Origin: Alphaproteobacteria bacterium
GTDB lineage: Bacteria; Pseudomonadota; Alphaproteobacteria; Rhodobacterales; Rhodobacteraceae
DNA length: 32,877 nucleotides
NCBI GenBank assembly: GCA_030431935.1
Contig: JAUIIC010000017.1
Location: 1-32,877 of the forward strand
Reading direction: 5' to 3'
Part shown: piece after piece, positions 1-11,916 of the stretch
Position numbering within the stretch: the first letter of the stretch is position 1
How the letters are laid out: every line of letters starts with the position of its first letter
The notes under the pieces: model-generated
What the model was told of the DNA's origin: nothing
The model's database searches: none
The model's input: only the letters and a program-made list of their open reading frames with translations
Position numbers and translations under genes: made by a program

Positions 1-383
1 CCGGCCTCGAGCAGGATGCCCGCGACCTTCCCGCCGCAGAGCAGCACGTCGTTGGGCCATTTCAGGGCCAGATCCGCCGGATCCGTCAGCGCCGACAGCG
101 TATCGTGCAGGGCGAGCGCCGCGGTGAACGAGCGCAGCGCCGCCGCGGCGGGGCCGCCATCCGGCCGCATCGCAAGGGTCGCCGCGAAATTGCCCGGGGG
201 ATGTGCCCAGGGCCGCCCGCGGCGTCCCTGGGCCCCGGTCTGGTGGCGCGCCAGGATCCAGGTGGGCGCGTCGAGCCCGCCCATGCGGCGGCGCGCCTCG
301 GCCATGGTGCTGTCAGTTTCGTCCAGCAGGATGCGCCCGGTCCCGGCGGGCCAGGGCGGGATGGCTGTCGCCTCAGTTGACAA
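1..383 (-). CDS. birA: Biotin--[acetyl-CoA-carboxylase] ligase, N-terminal part (truncated at window edge)
   Basis: Manual minus-strand translation from a TTG start: (M)[72 protein letters not shown]...[20 protein letters not shown]. BirA signature motifs (DSTM, RQTxGRGRxGRxW-like, KWPND) present. Overlaps the nuoN stop; absent from ORF track because it is incomplete. Confidence 0.88.
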   Translation of the reverse strand, partial: MSTEATAIPPWPAGTGRILLDETDSTMAEARRRMGGLDAPTWILARHQTGAQGRRGRPWAHPPGNFAATLAMRPDGGPAAAALRSFTAALALHDTLSALTDPADLALKWPNDVLLCGGKVAGILLEA

Positions 384-1809
384 GGGTCGCCGCGGCGGCG
401 GCGGCAAGCCCTTCGATCCCGAAGAGATTGACCACCCCCGCCACCATCGCGAAGGCGGCCAGCATCAGCATCGCCCAGGGCACCGGCGCCATGCCCCGGT
501 CCAGGCCGTCGCCCTCTTCGCCGAAATACATGTAGAAGACGATGCGCAGGTAGTAGAAGGCGCCGATCACGCTGGCGATGACGCCGGCGATGGCGAGCCA
601 GGCATAGCCCGCCTCGACCGCGGCGCGCAGGACGTAGAACTTGCCGAAGAAGCCCACCAGCGGCGGCACGCCCGCAAGGCTGAACATCAGGATCAGCACG
701 GCCAGCGCCTTCAGCGGCTCGGATTTCGACAGCTGGTTGAGCGCGCCGATGTCGGTGACCGGGCTGCCGTCGCGTTCCATCGAAAGGATGAAGGCGAAGG
801 TGCCGATGTTCATGGTCACGTAGATCGCCATGTAGATCAGCATGGCCTGCACCCCGAATGCGGTGCCCGCCGCCAGCCCCATCAGCGCGTAGCCCATGTG
901 CGCGATCGAGGAATAGGCCATCAGGCGCTTTATGTTGCGCTGCCCGATCGCGGCGATTGCGCCGAGGAACATGGACAGCACCGACAGGAAGGCGATGATC
1001 TGCCCCCAGTCGGCGGGGATGTTGCCGAAGGCGTCGTGGACGACGCGGGCGAAAAGCCCCATGGCGGCCATCTTGGGCGCGGTGGCGAAGAAGGCAGTGA
1101 CCGGCGTGGGCGCGCCTTCGTAGACGTCGGGCGTCCACATGTGGAAGGGTGCGGCAGAGACCTTGAAGGCAAAGCCCGACAGCAGGAAGACGAGGCCGAA
1201 GAGAAGGCCCAGCGAGATCTCGCCCGAGGCCGCCTCGACGATGCCCGCGAACTGGGTCGTCCCGGCATAACCATAGGTCAGCGAGGCGCCGTAGAGCAGC
1301 AGGCCCGAGGACAGCGCGCCGAGAACGAAATACTTCAGCCCCGCCTCGGTCGACTTGGCGCTGTCGCGGCGCAGCGAGGCCACCACGTAAAGCGCCAGCG
1401 ACTGAAGCTCCAGCCCCATGTAGAGAACGATCAGGTCATGGGCGGACACCATCACCATCATCCCCACGGCCGCCAGCGCCACGAGGATCGGATACTCGAA
1501 GCGCAGGAGATCCCGGCGCGACATGTAGCCCTCGCTCATCACGAGGACCGCGGCGGCAGAGAGCAGGATCACGACCTTTGCGAACCGCGCAAAGGCGTCG
1601 TCCACGTAGCTGCCCCCGAAGGCGAGGTTGGTGCCGCCGCCCGTCAGGCCGATCCACGCCGCGCACAGGACGAACACGGCAGCGGTGCCCCAGACGAGCG
1701 TCGGCGCCAGCTTGTCCTTGCCCGTGTAGACGGCGAAGAGCAGCGCGGCCATCGCGTAGACAGCGATGACGATTTCCGGCAGCAGGATCGAGAGATCGGA
1801 TGCGGTCAT
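373..1809 (-). CDS. nuoN: NADH-quinone oxidoreductase subunit N
   Basis: 478-aa polytopic membrane protein with antiporter-like motifs ([40 protein letters not shown]); last gene of nuo operon. Confidence 0.97.
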   Translation of the reverse strand: MTASDLSILLPEIVIAVYAMAALLFAVYTGKDKLAPTLVWGTAAVFVLCAAWIGLTGGGTNLAFGGSYVDDAFARFAKVVILLSAAAVLVMSEGYMSRRDLLRFEYPILVALAAVGMMVMVSAHDLIVLYMGLELQSLALYVVASLRRDSAKSTEAGLKYFVLGALSSGLLLYGASLTYGYAGTTQFAGIVEAASGEISLGLLFGLVFLLSGFAFKVSAAPFHMWTPDVYEGAPTPVTAFFATAPKMAAMGLFARVVHDAFGNIPADWGQIIAFLSVLSMFLGAIAAIGQRNIKRLMAYSSIAHMGYALMGLAAGTAFGVQAMLIYMAIYVTMNIGTFAFILSMERDGSPVTDIGALNQLSKSEPLKALAVLILMFSLAGVPPLVGFFGKFYVLRAAVEAGYAWLAIAGVIASVIGAFYYLRIVFYMYFGEEGDGLDRGMAPVPWAMLMLAAFAMVAGVVNLFGIEGLAAAAAATLVN

Positions 1810-1813
1810 GGGC

Positions 1814-3354
<1,541 letters not shown>

Positions 3355-3358
<4 letters not shown>

Positions 3359-5478
3359 TCCGCCCCCATGCCCAGCGTCATCCAGGTGACGAGGACGGCG
3401 ATCCCCAGCACCATGGCGAAGACGTAGTGAAACAGATAGCCCGACTGCGCCCGCGCCGAGAGCCGGGTCAGGAAGGGCACGATGCCCATGGCAAGCGCGT
3501 TGATGCCGCCGTCGATGACGTTGCCGTCGCCGCGCCGCCAGAGCGTGTCGCCAAGCCAGCGGGCCGGCCGCACGAAGATGGCGTCATAGATCTCGTCGAA
3601 GTACCACTTGTTCAGCAGGAACAGGTACAGCGGGCGCTGGTTCTCGGCCAGTTTCGCCGGCCAGTCGGGACGGCGGATGTAGAACTGGAAGGCCACCAGG
3701 AAGCCGATCAGCATGGCGACGAAGGGCGAGACCTTGACCCATTTCGGGGCATGGTGCGCGGCGTCCATCACGTGGTTGTCGGGATGCGTGTAGATCGCGC
3801 CCATGCCCGGCTGCCAGCCCGGCGCAGCGGCGTGGGCGTCGTCATGCCCCTTGTCCTCGGCCCCCGCGTCCTTGCTTTCGGTCGCGGCCAGCGCGGCGCC
3901 GAAGAGCGCGGTCGCCTGGGCATGTTCGCCCTCGGCGGCATGGATGGGGACGCCGTAGAACGCGTTGACCTCGTCATGGTCGCCGAAGAAGTCGCCGAAC
4001 CAGACCATCCCGGCGAAGATCGCGCCAAGACCCAGCACGCCCAGCGGAACGAGCATCGTCTTCGGGCTTTCATGGGCGTGGTCGTGGGTGTGTTTGGACC
4101 CCCGCGGCTCGCCGTAGAAGGTCATGAACATCAGCCGCCATGAATAGAAGCTGGTGAACATCGCCGCGACGACCAGCGCCCAGAAGGCGAAGGTGCCCAC
4201 GCCGGTCTGCGCGCCCCAGGCGCTCTCGATGATGGCGTCCTTGGACAGGAAGCCGGCGAAACCGATGTAGGTCAGCGGAATGCCCACGCCCGTGATCGCC
4301 AGCGTGCCGATCATCATCGCCCAGAAGGTATAGGGGATCTTCTTGCGCAGGCCGCCGTAGTTGCGCATGTCCTGCTCGTGGTGCATCGCGTGGATGACCG
4401 AACCGGCGCCGAGAAACAGCATCGCCTTGAAGAAGGCATGCGTGAAGAGGTGGAACATCGCCGCCGAGTAGACGCCGACGCCCGCCGCCACGAACATGTA
4501 GCCCAGCTGCGAGCAGGTGGAATAGGCGATCACCCGCTTGATGTCGTTCTGCACCAGCCCGACGGTCGCCGCGAAGAAGGCGGTCGCGGCGCCGAGGAAC
4601 ACGATGAAGGTCGTGGCGCCGGGCGCGAACTCCATGATCGGCGACATGCGGCAGACAAGGAACACGCCCGCCGTTACCATGGTTGCGGCGTGGATCAGCG
4701 CCGACACCGGCGTCGGGCCTTCCATCGCGTCTGGCAGCCAGGTGTGCAGGATCAGCTGCGCCGACTTGCCCATCGCGCCCACGAACAGGAGGAAGGCGAT
4801 CAGGTTGGCGGCGTTCCAGTCGGCCCAAAGAAAGCGCAGCTGGGTTTCGGCCAGCTCAGGGCCGGCGGCGAAGACGATGTCGAAATCGATCGAATCCGTC
4901 AGGTAGAACAGCGCGAAAATGCCAAGCGCGAAGCCGAAGTCGCCGACGCGGTTGACGACGAAGGCCTTGATGGCAGCGGCGTTGGCGCTGGGCTTGCGGA
5001 AATAGAAGCCGATCAGCAGGTAGGATGCGACGCCCACGCCCTCCCATCCGAAGAACATCTGCACGAGGTTGTCGGCGGTCACCAGCGACAGCATCGCGAA
5101 GGTGAAAAACGACAGGTAGGCGAAGAAGCGTGGCCGATAGCTTTCGCCTTCGCGGAAGTTGTCGTCATGCGCCATGTAGCCGAAGCTGTAGAGATGGACG
5201 AGCGCCGAAACGGTCGTGATCACGATCAGCATGATCGCCGTCAGCCGGTCGAGCCGGATCGCCCAGTCGGTGGCGAGGCTGCCGGATTCGATGAAGCGCA
5301 GGATCTGGATCTGGCGGGTTTCGCCGTCGAAGCCGAGGAAGACGACCCAGGACAGGATCGCGGCCAGGAACAGAAGGCCCGTGGCCGTCCATTGCGCGGG
5401 TTTCTCGCCGATGATCCGCCAGCCGAAGCCGCAGATCAGGGCGCCGACGAGCGGGGCGAAGAGGATGATGGTTTCCAT
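3355..5478 (-). CDS. nuoL: NADH-quinone oxidoreductase subunit L
   Basis: 707 aa; [31 protein letters not shown] motif, [17 protein letters not shown]; His/Ala-rich insertion near C terminus. Confidence 0.97.
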
Positions 5479-5484
5479 GATCCC

Positions 5485-5790
5485 TTACCCCTTCATCACG
5501 TTGACGTCTTCGACGTCGATGGTGCCGCGGTTGCGGAAGAAGCAGACGAGGATGGCAAGGCCTATGGCGGCCTCGGCCGCGGCGACCGTCAGGACGAAGA
5601 GCGTGAAGACCTGCCCCACGAGATCGCCCAGGAAGGCCGAGAAGGCCACTAGGTTGATGTTGACGGCGAGCAGGATCAACTCGATCGACATCAGCAGGAT
5701 GATGACGTTCTTGCGGTTCAGAAAAAGCCCGAAGATGCCGATGACGAATAACGCCGCGGCGACCGCGAGATAGTGTTCAAGTCCGACCAT
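5485..5790 (-). CDS. nuoK: NADH-quinone oxidoreductase subunit K
   Basis: 101 aa; three TM segments, [16 protein letters not shown] with conserved membrane Glu. Confidence 0.97.
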   Translation of the reverse strand: MVGLEHYLAVAAALFVIGIFGLFLNRKNVIILLMSIELILLAVNINLVAFSAFLGDLVGQVFTLFVLTVAAAEAAIGLAILVCFFRNRGTIDVEDVNVMKG

Positions 5791-5893
5791 TGCGTCCCTC
5801 GAGTCGTTCTTTCTTGGCCTTCCGGCGCCGCAGCCACGTGACGGTCAGCGCCACGATGCCCAGGAGCGGAAGGAGAGGCGCGAGGCTGTTCAA
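5777..5893 (-). CDS. Putative 38-aa single-TM micro-protein between nuoJ and nuoK
   Basis: Manual translation from TTG overlapping the nuoJ stop (TTTGA): (M)[37 protein letters not shown]; hydrophobic N-terminal helix and strongly basic tail; overlaps the nuoK start by 14 nt; not in supplied ORF track. Confidence 0.5.
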   Translation of the reverse strand: MNSLAPLLPLLGIVALTVTWLRRRKAKKERLEGRNGRT

Positions 5894-6498
5894 AGCCCCT
5901 GCCCCGGTTTCACGTCCTTCAGTTCCAGCGCCTTCGCCGGATCGCGGTACATCTGGGCCAGCACGTTCTGGCGCTTGACGTCGGTGCGGTGCCGCAGGGT
6001 CAGCACGATGGCCCCGATCATCGCCACCAGCAGGATCAGGCCCGCAAGCTGGAACAGCAGGATGTAGTCGTCATAGAGGATCAGCCCCAGCGCCGCGGTG
6101 TTGTGCACGTCCGCCGGCGTCAGCGCCGCGCGGGCGCCCTCGGCGTTCTCGTCGAACACCCAGACACCGATGGCCAGGCCGAACTGCATCAGCAGGACAA
6201 CCCCGATAAGCAGCGCAAGCGGCATGTACCTGGCCATCTCCGCCTTGAGCGCGGCGAAATCGACGTCCAGCATCATCACCACGAAGAGGAAAAGCACCGC
6301 GACCGCGCCGACATAGACGATGACCAGAAGCATGGCCACAAACTCGGCGCCCAGCAGGACGAACAGCCCCGCGGCACTCAGAAAGGCGAGGATCAGCCAG
6401 AGCACCGAGTGAACCGGGTTCCGGCTGACCACGGTGAACAGTCCGCCGGTCAGAACCGACACGGCGAAGGCGTAGAAGGCGACGTCCGCGACACCCAT
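5890..6498 (-). CDS. nuoJ: NADH-quinone oxidoreductase subunit J
   Basis: Within track ORF 5890..6696; start reassigned to [46 protein letters not shown] is NuoJ signature; 202 aa. Confidence 0.96.
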   Translation of the reverse strand: MGVADVAFYAFAVSVLTGGLFTVVSRNPVHSVLWLILAFLSAAGLFVLLGAEFVAMLLVIVYVGAVAVLFLFVVMMLDVDFAALKAEMARYMPLALLIGVVLLMQFGLAIGVWVFDENAEGARAALTPADVHNTAALGLILYDDYILLFQLAGLILLVAMIGAIVLTLRHRTDVKRQNVLAQMYRDPAKALELKDVKPGQGL

Positions 6499-6550
6499 CA
6501 CTTCGTTCCCTTTGCAGCGGGTCTCTTGCCGGACCCTTGCGCCGCCGCCC

Positions 6551-7045
6551 TTACCGGTACGGCGCGTCGATTTCCAGATTGCGGGCGATCTCGGCTTCCC
6601 AACGTTCGCCGTTCGCCAGCAGTTTTTCCTTGGTGTAGTAAAGCTCTTCCCGCGTCTCGGTGGCGAACTCGAAATTCGGCCCCTCAACGATGGCATCGAC
6701 CGGGCAGGCTTCCTGGCAGAAGCCGCAGTAGATGCACTTGGTCATGTCGATGTCGTAGCGCGTGGTGCGGCGGCTGCCGTCCTCGCGCGGCTCGGCGTCG
6801 ATGGTGATCGCCTGCGCGGGGCAGATAGCCTCGCACAGCTTGCAGGCGATGCAGCGTTCCTCGCCGTTGGGATAGCGGCGCAGCGCGTGCTCGCCACGGA
6901 AGCGGGGGCTGAGCGGGCCCTTCTCATGCGGATAGTTCAGCGTCGCCTTGGGGGCGAAGAAATACTTCATCCCCAGGCGGAAGCCCTTGAAGAAATCCGC
7001 CAGCAGGAAATAGCGGGTGGCGCGGGTATAGTCGATCGCGGTCAT
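6551..7045 (-). CDS. nuoI: NADH-quinone oxidoreductase subunit I (2x[4Fe-4S])
   Basis: 164 aa; two CxxCxxCxxxCP motifs ([24 protein letters not shown]). Confidence 0.98.
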   Translation of the reverse strand: MTAIDYTRATRYFLLADFFKGFRLGMKYFFAPKATLNYPHEKGPLSPRFRGEHALRRYPNGEERCIACKLCEAICPAQAITIDAEPREDGSRRTTRYDIDMTKCIYCGFCQEACPVDAIVEGPNFEFATETREELYYTKEKLLANGERWEAEIARNLEIDAPYR

Positions 7046-7854
7046 TCCACACTCCCCGGGCGGTCTTCGCCCGTCATGGTCTGTTTCTCGTAAAGCGCCA
7101 CGATGTCCGAATCCTCACGGTCCTCGGCGCGGTCGTGATCGCTCCATTTCTTGACGTAATCGGTTTGCAGCGCGGCCTTGAAAGCATGGGCGTTGGGGCC
7201 CTTCTGCACCTCGTAGTAAAGATAGACGCGCTGGTTCGGGACCTTGCCGCGCAGGCGGATGCGGTGGCCCAGTTGAGCGGGATCGGGCAGGTCCAGTTCC
7301 TTGTCGCGCGGCCATTCGGGCAGCATCGAACAGGTCAGCACGTCGAAGCCGCAGCCGTGTTTCCAGTAGCCGTACACAAGCTCTGGCCCGAACTGGTAGA
7401 AGCCGTGCGCGAAGAAGTTGTTTCCCGGCGCACAGGCGGCAAGGATGCCGCCGGGCGCCAGCATGGCGTTGATGTTGGCCATGCAGGTGGCGACGTCGAA
7501 GACGTGTTCGGTGGTGCCGCCGTCGTAGATCAGCGCGTATTTCTTCTTCAGCTTCGCGGGCACCTTGTCGTTCAGGTCGTGCAGGACCGTGGCGCCCTCG
7601 AAATCGGACAGATCCATCGCCGAGACGGCATCATAGCCCAGCGCGCGGAAGAACGTCTCGGTATAGCCGTCGTCCTGTTCGAGATCGGCGAAGGTCAGGC
7701 CCATGCCCTCTTCGGCCATCAGGGTGTCGAGGGCAGGGCGCAGGCGGTCGCGCACCTGCATGCGGTGGCGACCGAGCATCAGCACCTCGCCCGAAGGCGG
7801 CACGCGGCGCGACAGCTGGATCAGCTTGCGTGCGGCTGCGTAGTCGATGCCCAA
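7042..7854 (-). CDS. Class I methyltransferase-like protein inserted between nuoH and nuoI
   Basis: 270 aa; [33 protein letters not shown] resembles the post-I/motif IV-VI region of Methyltransf_11/23-type proteins; canonical GxGxG motif I not evident; 4-bp overlap with nuoI. Confidence 0.72.
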   Translation of the reverse strand: MGIDYAAARKLIQLSRRVPPSGEVLMLGRHRMQVRDRLRPALDTLMAEEGMGLTFADLEQDDGYTETFFRALGYDAVSAMDLSDFEGATVLHDLNDKVPAKLKKKYALIYDGGTTEHVFDVATCMANINAMLAPGGILAACAPGNNFFAHGFYQFGPELVYGYWKHGCGFDVLTCSMLPEWPRDKELDLPDPAQLGHRIRLRGKVPNQRVYLYYEVQKGPNAHAFKAALQTDYVKKWSDHDRAEDREDSDIVALYEKQTMTGEDRPGSVE

Positions 7855-7876
7855 GACCAGATACCCCCGTTTGCCC

Positions 7877-8902
7877 TTACCAGCGCGCGTAGGCGCCGCC
7901 GAACGCCTCGAACTTGGCGAGGAAGGCGACGATCACGACCCAGGCCAGCGACATGGGCAGGAACACCTTCCAGCCCAGCCGCATCAACTGGTCGTAGCGG
8001 TAGCGCGGCACGATCGCCTTCACCATTGCGAAGAGGAAGAAGAAGAAGCCCATCTTGGCGACCATCCACAGCGCGCCGTCGGGCAGGCCGGGGATGGGCG
8101 ACAGCCAGCCGCCGAAGAACAGGAGCGTGATAAGCGCGCACATCAGGAAGATGGCGATATACTCGCCCGCCATGAACAGCAGGAAGGGGGTGGAGGAGTA
8201 TTCCACCTGGTAGCCGGCCACGAGCTCCGATTCCGCCTCTGGCAGGTCGAAGGGCGGGCGGTTGGTTTCCGCCAGCGTCGAGATGAAGAACAGCGCCACC
8301 ATCGGCAGATGCGGCAGCCAGTACCAGTTGAAGAGGCCGAGGTTGCCGTCCTGCGCACGGACGATGTCCCCGAAGTTCAGGCTGCCGGTGGACAGGATCA
8401 CCCCGATGATGATGAGGCCGATAGAGACCTCGTAAGAGATCATCTGCGCGGCAGAGCGAAGCGAACCGAGGAACGGGTATTTCGAGTTCGACGCCCAGCC
8501 GCCCATGATGACGCCGTAGACCTCCAGCGAGGAGATCGCGAAGACGTAGAGGATCGCCACGTTGATGTCGGCCAGCACCCAGCGGTCGTTGAACGGGATC
8601 ACCGCCCACGCGACCATCGCCAGCACAAAGGAGATCATCGGCGCCATCAGGAAGACCGTCCGGTCGGACCCCGCAGGAATGACGATTTCCTTGACGACGT
8701 ACTTGAGCGCGTCGGCCACCGTCTGGAGCAGGCCGAACGCACCCACCACGTTCGGGCCCCTGCGCATCTGCACGGCCGCCCAGATCTTGCGGTCGCCGTA
8801 GACGAGGAACAGCAGCGAGATCATCACGAAGCCTATCACCAGAAGGCACTGGGCCGCGATGATCAGGGCAATTCCCGCGTTGGTGGTGAAAAAGTCAGAC
8901 AT
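7877..8902 (-). CDS. nuoH: NADH-quinone oxidoreductase subunit H
   Basis: 341 aa; [36 protein letters not shown] and [27 protein letters not shown] signatures. Confidence 0.98.
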   Translation of the reverse strand: MSDFFTTNAGIALIIAAQCLLVIGFVMISLLFLVYGDRKIWAAVQMRRGPNVVGAFGLLQTVADALKYVVKEIVIPAGSDRTVFLMAPMISFVLAMVAWAVIPFNDRWVLADINVAILYVFAISSLEVYGVIMGGWASNSKYPFLGSLRSAAQMISYEVSIGLIIIGVILSTGSLNFGDIVRAQDGNLGLFNWYWLPHLPMVALFFISTLAETNRPPFDLPEAESELVAGYQVEYSSTPFLLFMAGEYIAIFLMCALITLLFFGGWLSPIPGLPDGALWMVAKMGFFFFLFAMVKAIVPRYRYDQLMRLGWKVFLPMSLAWVVIVAFLAKFEAFGGAYARW

Positions 8903-8908
8903 GATCCC

Positions 8909-9310
8909 TCATACCGTCGGTATGCCCGTCTCCTGGCAGCTGGCTACAGTGACCTCTGCGTCGATGGTCTTCACGCCATCCGGCAAGGCCGGCGAGATGG
9001 TGTAAACCGCATCTCCCTGCCAGATGCCACCCTCTTCGTATACATTCGTGCGCACATGTCGCGCGAAGCCGTATCCGCGGATCAGCGCATATTGCGCCGC
9101 GGCGCATTCTGCGTAATCCGCGACCTGATCCCGGCTCGATGCCGCTCCGACGCGCACAAGGAAATTCACCAGGTCGCCTTCCAGAAGGCGCGTCTCTACC
9201 CCGAGGTAGTCGGGCGCAGGCACATTCTGGGAAACGGCTCCTTCCTCTGCACAGCCTGCAACGACCGCGAGGGCCGCCAAGCCGGTGAAGATGTTGCGCT
9301 GGCGTCTCAT
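8909..9310 (-). CDS. Small predicted lipoprotein between nuoG and nuoH
   Basis: 133 aa, MRRQRNIFTGLAALAVVAGC lipobox (VAGC) followed by a Cys-containing globular region; nested in track ORF 8909..9484. Confidence 0.75.
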   Translation of the reverse strand: MRRQRNIFTGLAALAVVAGCAEEGAVSQNVPAPDYLGVETRLLEGDLVNFLVRVGAASSRDQVADYAECAAAQYALIRGYGFARHVRTNVYEEGGIWQGDAVYTISPALPDGVKTIDAEVTVASCQETGIPTV

Positions 9311-9324
9311 GGGTCGGGGCGATC

Positions 9325-11346
9325 CTATTCGGCGGCGATCCTCGACGTCGCCCTTGCATGAGCGGCGGCCGAAAGCTCTGCCATCAGCGCCGATGCGCGC
9401 GCGATCGGGTTCGTCAGGTAGAAGTCCGGCACGGCGTTCGCGAAGGGTTCGGACGACATCTGGCCCGCCTCGAGCGGCTGCCATGCGTTTTCCGCGACCT
9501 GGTCGATGCCGCCAAGATGCGGCACCTCGGCGACAAGGGCGCGGCGCAACTGCGCAAGGCTGTCGAAGGGCAGCGCGCTGCCCATCTCACCCGACACGGC
9601 GCGCAGGATCGCCCAGTTCTCCTTGGCCTCGCCCGGCGGGAACGAGGCGCGAAGCGCCAGCTGCGGGCGCCCTTCGGTGTTGACGAACAGGCCCTGTTCC
9701 TCGGTGTAGGCGGCGGCGGGCAGGATGACATCGGCGCGATGCGCGCCTCGATCCCCATGGCTGCCCTGGTAGATGACGAAGGGCCCCTTGGCGATCTCGA
9801 TCTCGTCGGCGCCGAGGTTCCAGACCACGTCGGCCCCGTCGAGCGCCGCCTCGATGCCGCCCTCGGTCGTGCAGCCCGCGTCAAGCGCGCCGACGCGCGA
9901 GGCCGCGCTGTGCAGGACCAGAAGGCCCGATTTCGTGCTTTCGGCCAGCGCCATCGCACCGGCCAGAACCGCTGCGCCATCGGCACGGGTCAGCGCCCCC
10001 TGCCCCAGGATGATGATCGACGGCTTCTCGCCCACGGCGGAATGGTCGCGGCCCAGAAGCTCGGTGATCGTGTCGGGGCCGGTGCCGAGATGGGCATAGT
10101 CGTAGGTCAGGTCCACCTTGGGGCCGATCACCCCGACATTGGCGCCCGCGGCCCAGGCCTTGCGGATGCGCGCATTCAGCACCGGGGCCTCTGTTCGCGG
10201 GTTGGTGCCGATCAGCATGATCGCCTCTGCCGTATCGATGTCTTCGATCCGGGCGGTGCCGACATAGGCCGAACGGTTCCCGGCGGGCAGTTTCGAGCCA
10301 TCGACGCGGCATTCCACGCTGCCGCCCTTCGCCTCGACCAGTTGCTTCAGGGCATAGGCGGCCTCGACCGGGGCAAGATCGCCGACAAGGCCGGCAAGCT
10401 TGCCGGCGCCGGCCACCGCGGTGGCGGTGGCGGCCAGGGCTTCGGCCCAGGAGGCCGGGCGCAGCTTGCCGTCCTGGCGGATGTAGGGCCGATCAAGCCG
10501 CTGCCGGCGCAGGCCATCCCACACGTAGCGGGTCTTGTCGGAAATCCATTCCTCGTTCACGCCGTCATGGTTGCGCGGCAGGATGCGCATGACTTCGCGG
10601 CCCTTGGTGTCCACCCGGATGTTCGAGCCCAGCGCGTCCATCACGTCGACGGATTCGGTCTTGGTCAGTTCCCAGGGGCGCGCCGTGAAGGAATAGGGCT
10701 TGGAGGTCAGCGCGCCGACCGGGCAGAGATCGACGATGTTGCCCTGCATCTCGGATTCGAGCGTCTGCCCGAGGTAGCTGGTGATCTCGGCATCCTCGCC
10801 GCGGCCGGTCTGGCCCAGCTCGGGCATGCCCGCCACCTCGGTGATGAAGCGCACGCAGCGGGTGCAGGAGATGCAGCGCGTCATCGCGGTACCGACAAGC
10901 GGGCCCAGGTCCATGTTGTCCACGGCGCGCTTGGGCTCGCGGTAGCGGCTGAAGTCCACGCCATAGGCCATCGCCTGGTCCTGCAGGTCGCATTCGCCGC
11001 CCTGGTCGCAGATCGGGCAGTCGAGCGGGTGGTTGATGAGCAGGAACTCCATCACCCCCTCGCGGGCCTTCTTGACCATGGGGCTGTTGGTCTTGACCAC
11101 GGGCGGCTGGCCCTCGGGGCCGGGGCGCAGGTCGCGGACCTGCATCGCGCAGGAGGCGGCGGGCTTGGGCGGGCCGCCCACGACCTCGACAAGGCACATC
11201 CGGCAGTTTCCGGCGATGGACAGCCGTTCGTGGTAGCAGAAGCGCGGGATCTCGATACCGGCCTGTTCGCAGGCCTGGATCAGCGTCATGGCCGGATCGC
11301 ACTCGATCTCCTGCCCGTCGATGATGATTTTTCTCAGATCGCTCAT
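9325..11346 (-). CDS. nuoG: NADH-quinone oxidoreductase subunit G
   Basis: 673 aa; N-terminal 2Fe-2S ferredoxin motif ([15 protein letters not shown]), HxxxC ([17 protein letters not shown]), CISCTRC cluster, C-terminal molybdopterin-type domain. Confidence 0.97.
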   Translation of the reverse strand: MSDLRKIIIDGQEIECDPAMTLIQACEQAGIEIPRFCYHERLSIAGNCRMCLVEVVGGPPKPAASCAMQVRDLRPGPEGQPPVVKTNSPMVKKAREGVMEFLLINHPLDCPICDQGGECDLQDQAMAYGVDFSRYREPKRAVDNMDLGPLVGTAMTRCISCTRCVRFITEVAGMPELGQTGRGEDAEITSYLGQTLESEMQGNIVDLCPVGALTSKPYSFTARPWELTKTESVDVMDALGSNIRVDTKGREVMRILPRNHDGVNEEWISDKTRYVWDGLRRQRLDRPYIRQDGKLRPASWAEALAATATAVAGAGKLAGLVGDLAPVEAAYALKQLVEAKGGSVECRVDGSKLPAGNRSAYVGTARIEDIDTAEAIMLIGTNPRTEAPVLNARIRKAWAAGANVGVIGPKVDLTYDYAHLGTGPDTITELLGRDHSAVGEKPSIIILGQGALTRADGAAVLAGAMALAESTKSGLLVLHSAASRVGALDAGCTTEGGIEAALDGADVVWNLGADEIEIAKGPFVIYQGSHGDRGAHRADVILPAAAYTEEQGLFVNTEGRPQLALRASFPPGEAKENWAILRAVSGEMGSALPFDSLAQLRRALVAEVPHLGGIDQVAENAWQPLEAGQMSSEPFANAVPDFYLTNPIARASALMAELSAAAHARATSRIAAE

Positions 11347-11813
11347 GCAATTGCCCCCGTTTGCGCATTGGCGCGCAGGAATTCGAAATCATAGGCCTCG
11401 CCGGACGGCCCGTTGGCGCGCAGCAAGTCCAGCCGCGCGAGGCCATCGGCAAAGGTCGGCAGCCGCCCGGCCTCGACAGGCCAGATCACGTAGGTACGGT
11501 CGGGCTGCGGGCGGAACCACTCGGCGCGCCGCTTCAGGAAGGCGCCGTGCACGGTGCGCATCACGAAATGCTCCAGCGCGGCGGCGCTGTCCCAGACCGA
11601 CAGGGTGGCGAGCGCGCAGGGATCGCCGTCGTAAAGGCTGATCCCCTCGGCGGCGAGGCTTGCCGCCTCGTCCTCGCAGCGCCAGACAAAGCCGGGCGAC
11701 CGGTCCGCCAAGGCGTTCACGCGCGCGGCATTGTCGGCGAACTCGGCGGTGCGCGGATCATCCAGCGGATGCCGCAGCAGGCCGATGTTCATCTGGGCCA
11801 CCTGCCCCGTCAT
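11343..11813 (-). CDS. DUF3291-like protein between nuoF and nuoG
   Basis: Track ORF 11343..11837 opens with TTG; ATG at 11813 ([25 protein letters not shown]...) more likely (alternative MNIGLL at 11792). Sequence pattern ...[11 protein letters not shown]...[30 protein letters not shown]...[24 protein letters not shown]... fits DUF3291/ABM-like fold by memory. Confidence 0.72.
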   Translation of the reverse strand: MTGQVAQMNIGLLRHPLDDPRTAEFADNAARVNALADRSPGFVWRCEDEAASLAAEGISLYDGDPCALATLSVWDSAAALEHFVMRTVHGAFLKRRAEWFRPQPDRTYVIWPVEAGRLPTFADGLARLDLLRANGPSGEAYDFEFLRANAQTGAIA

Positions 11814-11916
11814 CCGCGGCGCCCCCCGTTCACGCAAGCGAACAGATCCCCCGAAGAGGCCGTTTCGCGCGTTCCTGGCCCGGTGCGCAGCGACATGGGC
11901 AGTTCTCCGTTTCCGT

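Noticed and set aside
4378-5652. 424-aa plus-strand ORF antisense to nuoL/nuoK
   Set aside because: Shadow frame over conserved nuoL.
7847-9361. 504-aa plus-strand ORF antisense to nuoH and the lipoprotein
   Set aside because: Shadow frame; no recognisable domain.
9358-11394. 678-aa plus-strand ORF antisense to nuoG
   Set aside because: Covers nuoG almost exactly and has low-complexity GC-shadow composition; nuoG has clear Fe-S motifs on the other strand.
11828-11843. Imperfect dyad GTTCACGCAAGCGAAC upstream of the DUF3291-like gene
   Set aside because: Only 4-bp outer arms with an interrupted core; too weak to call an operator.
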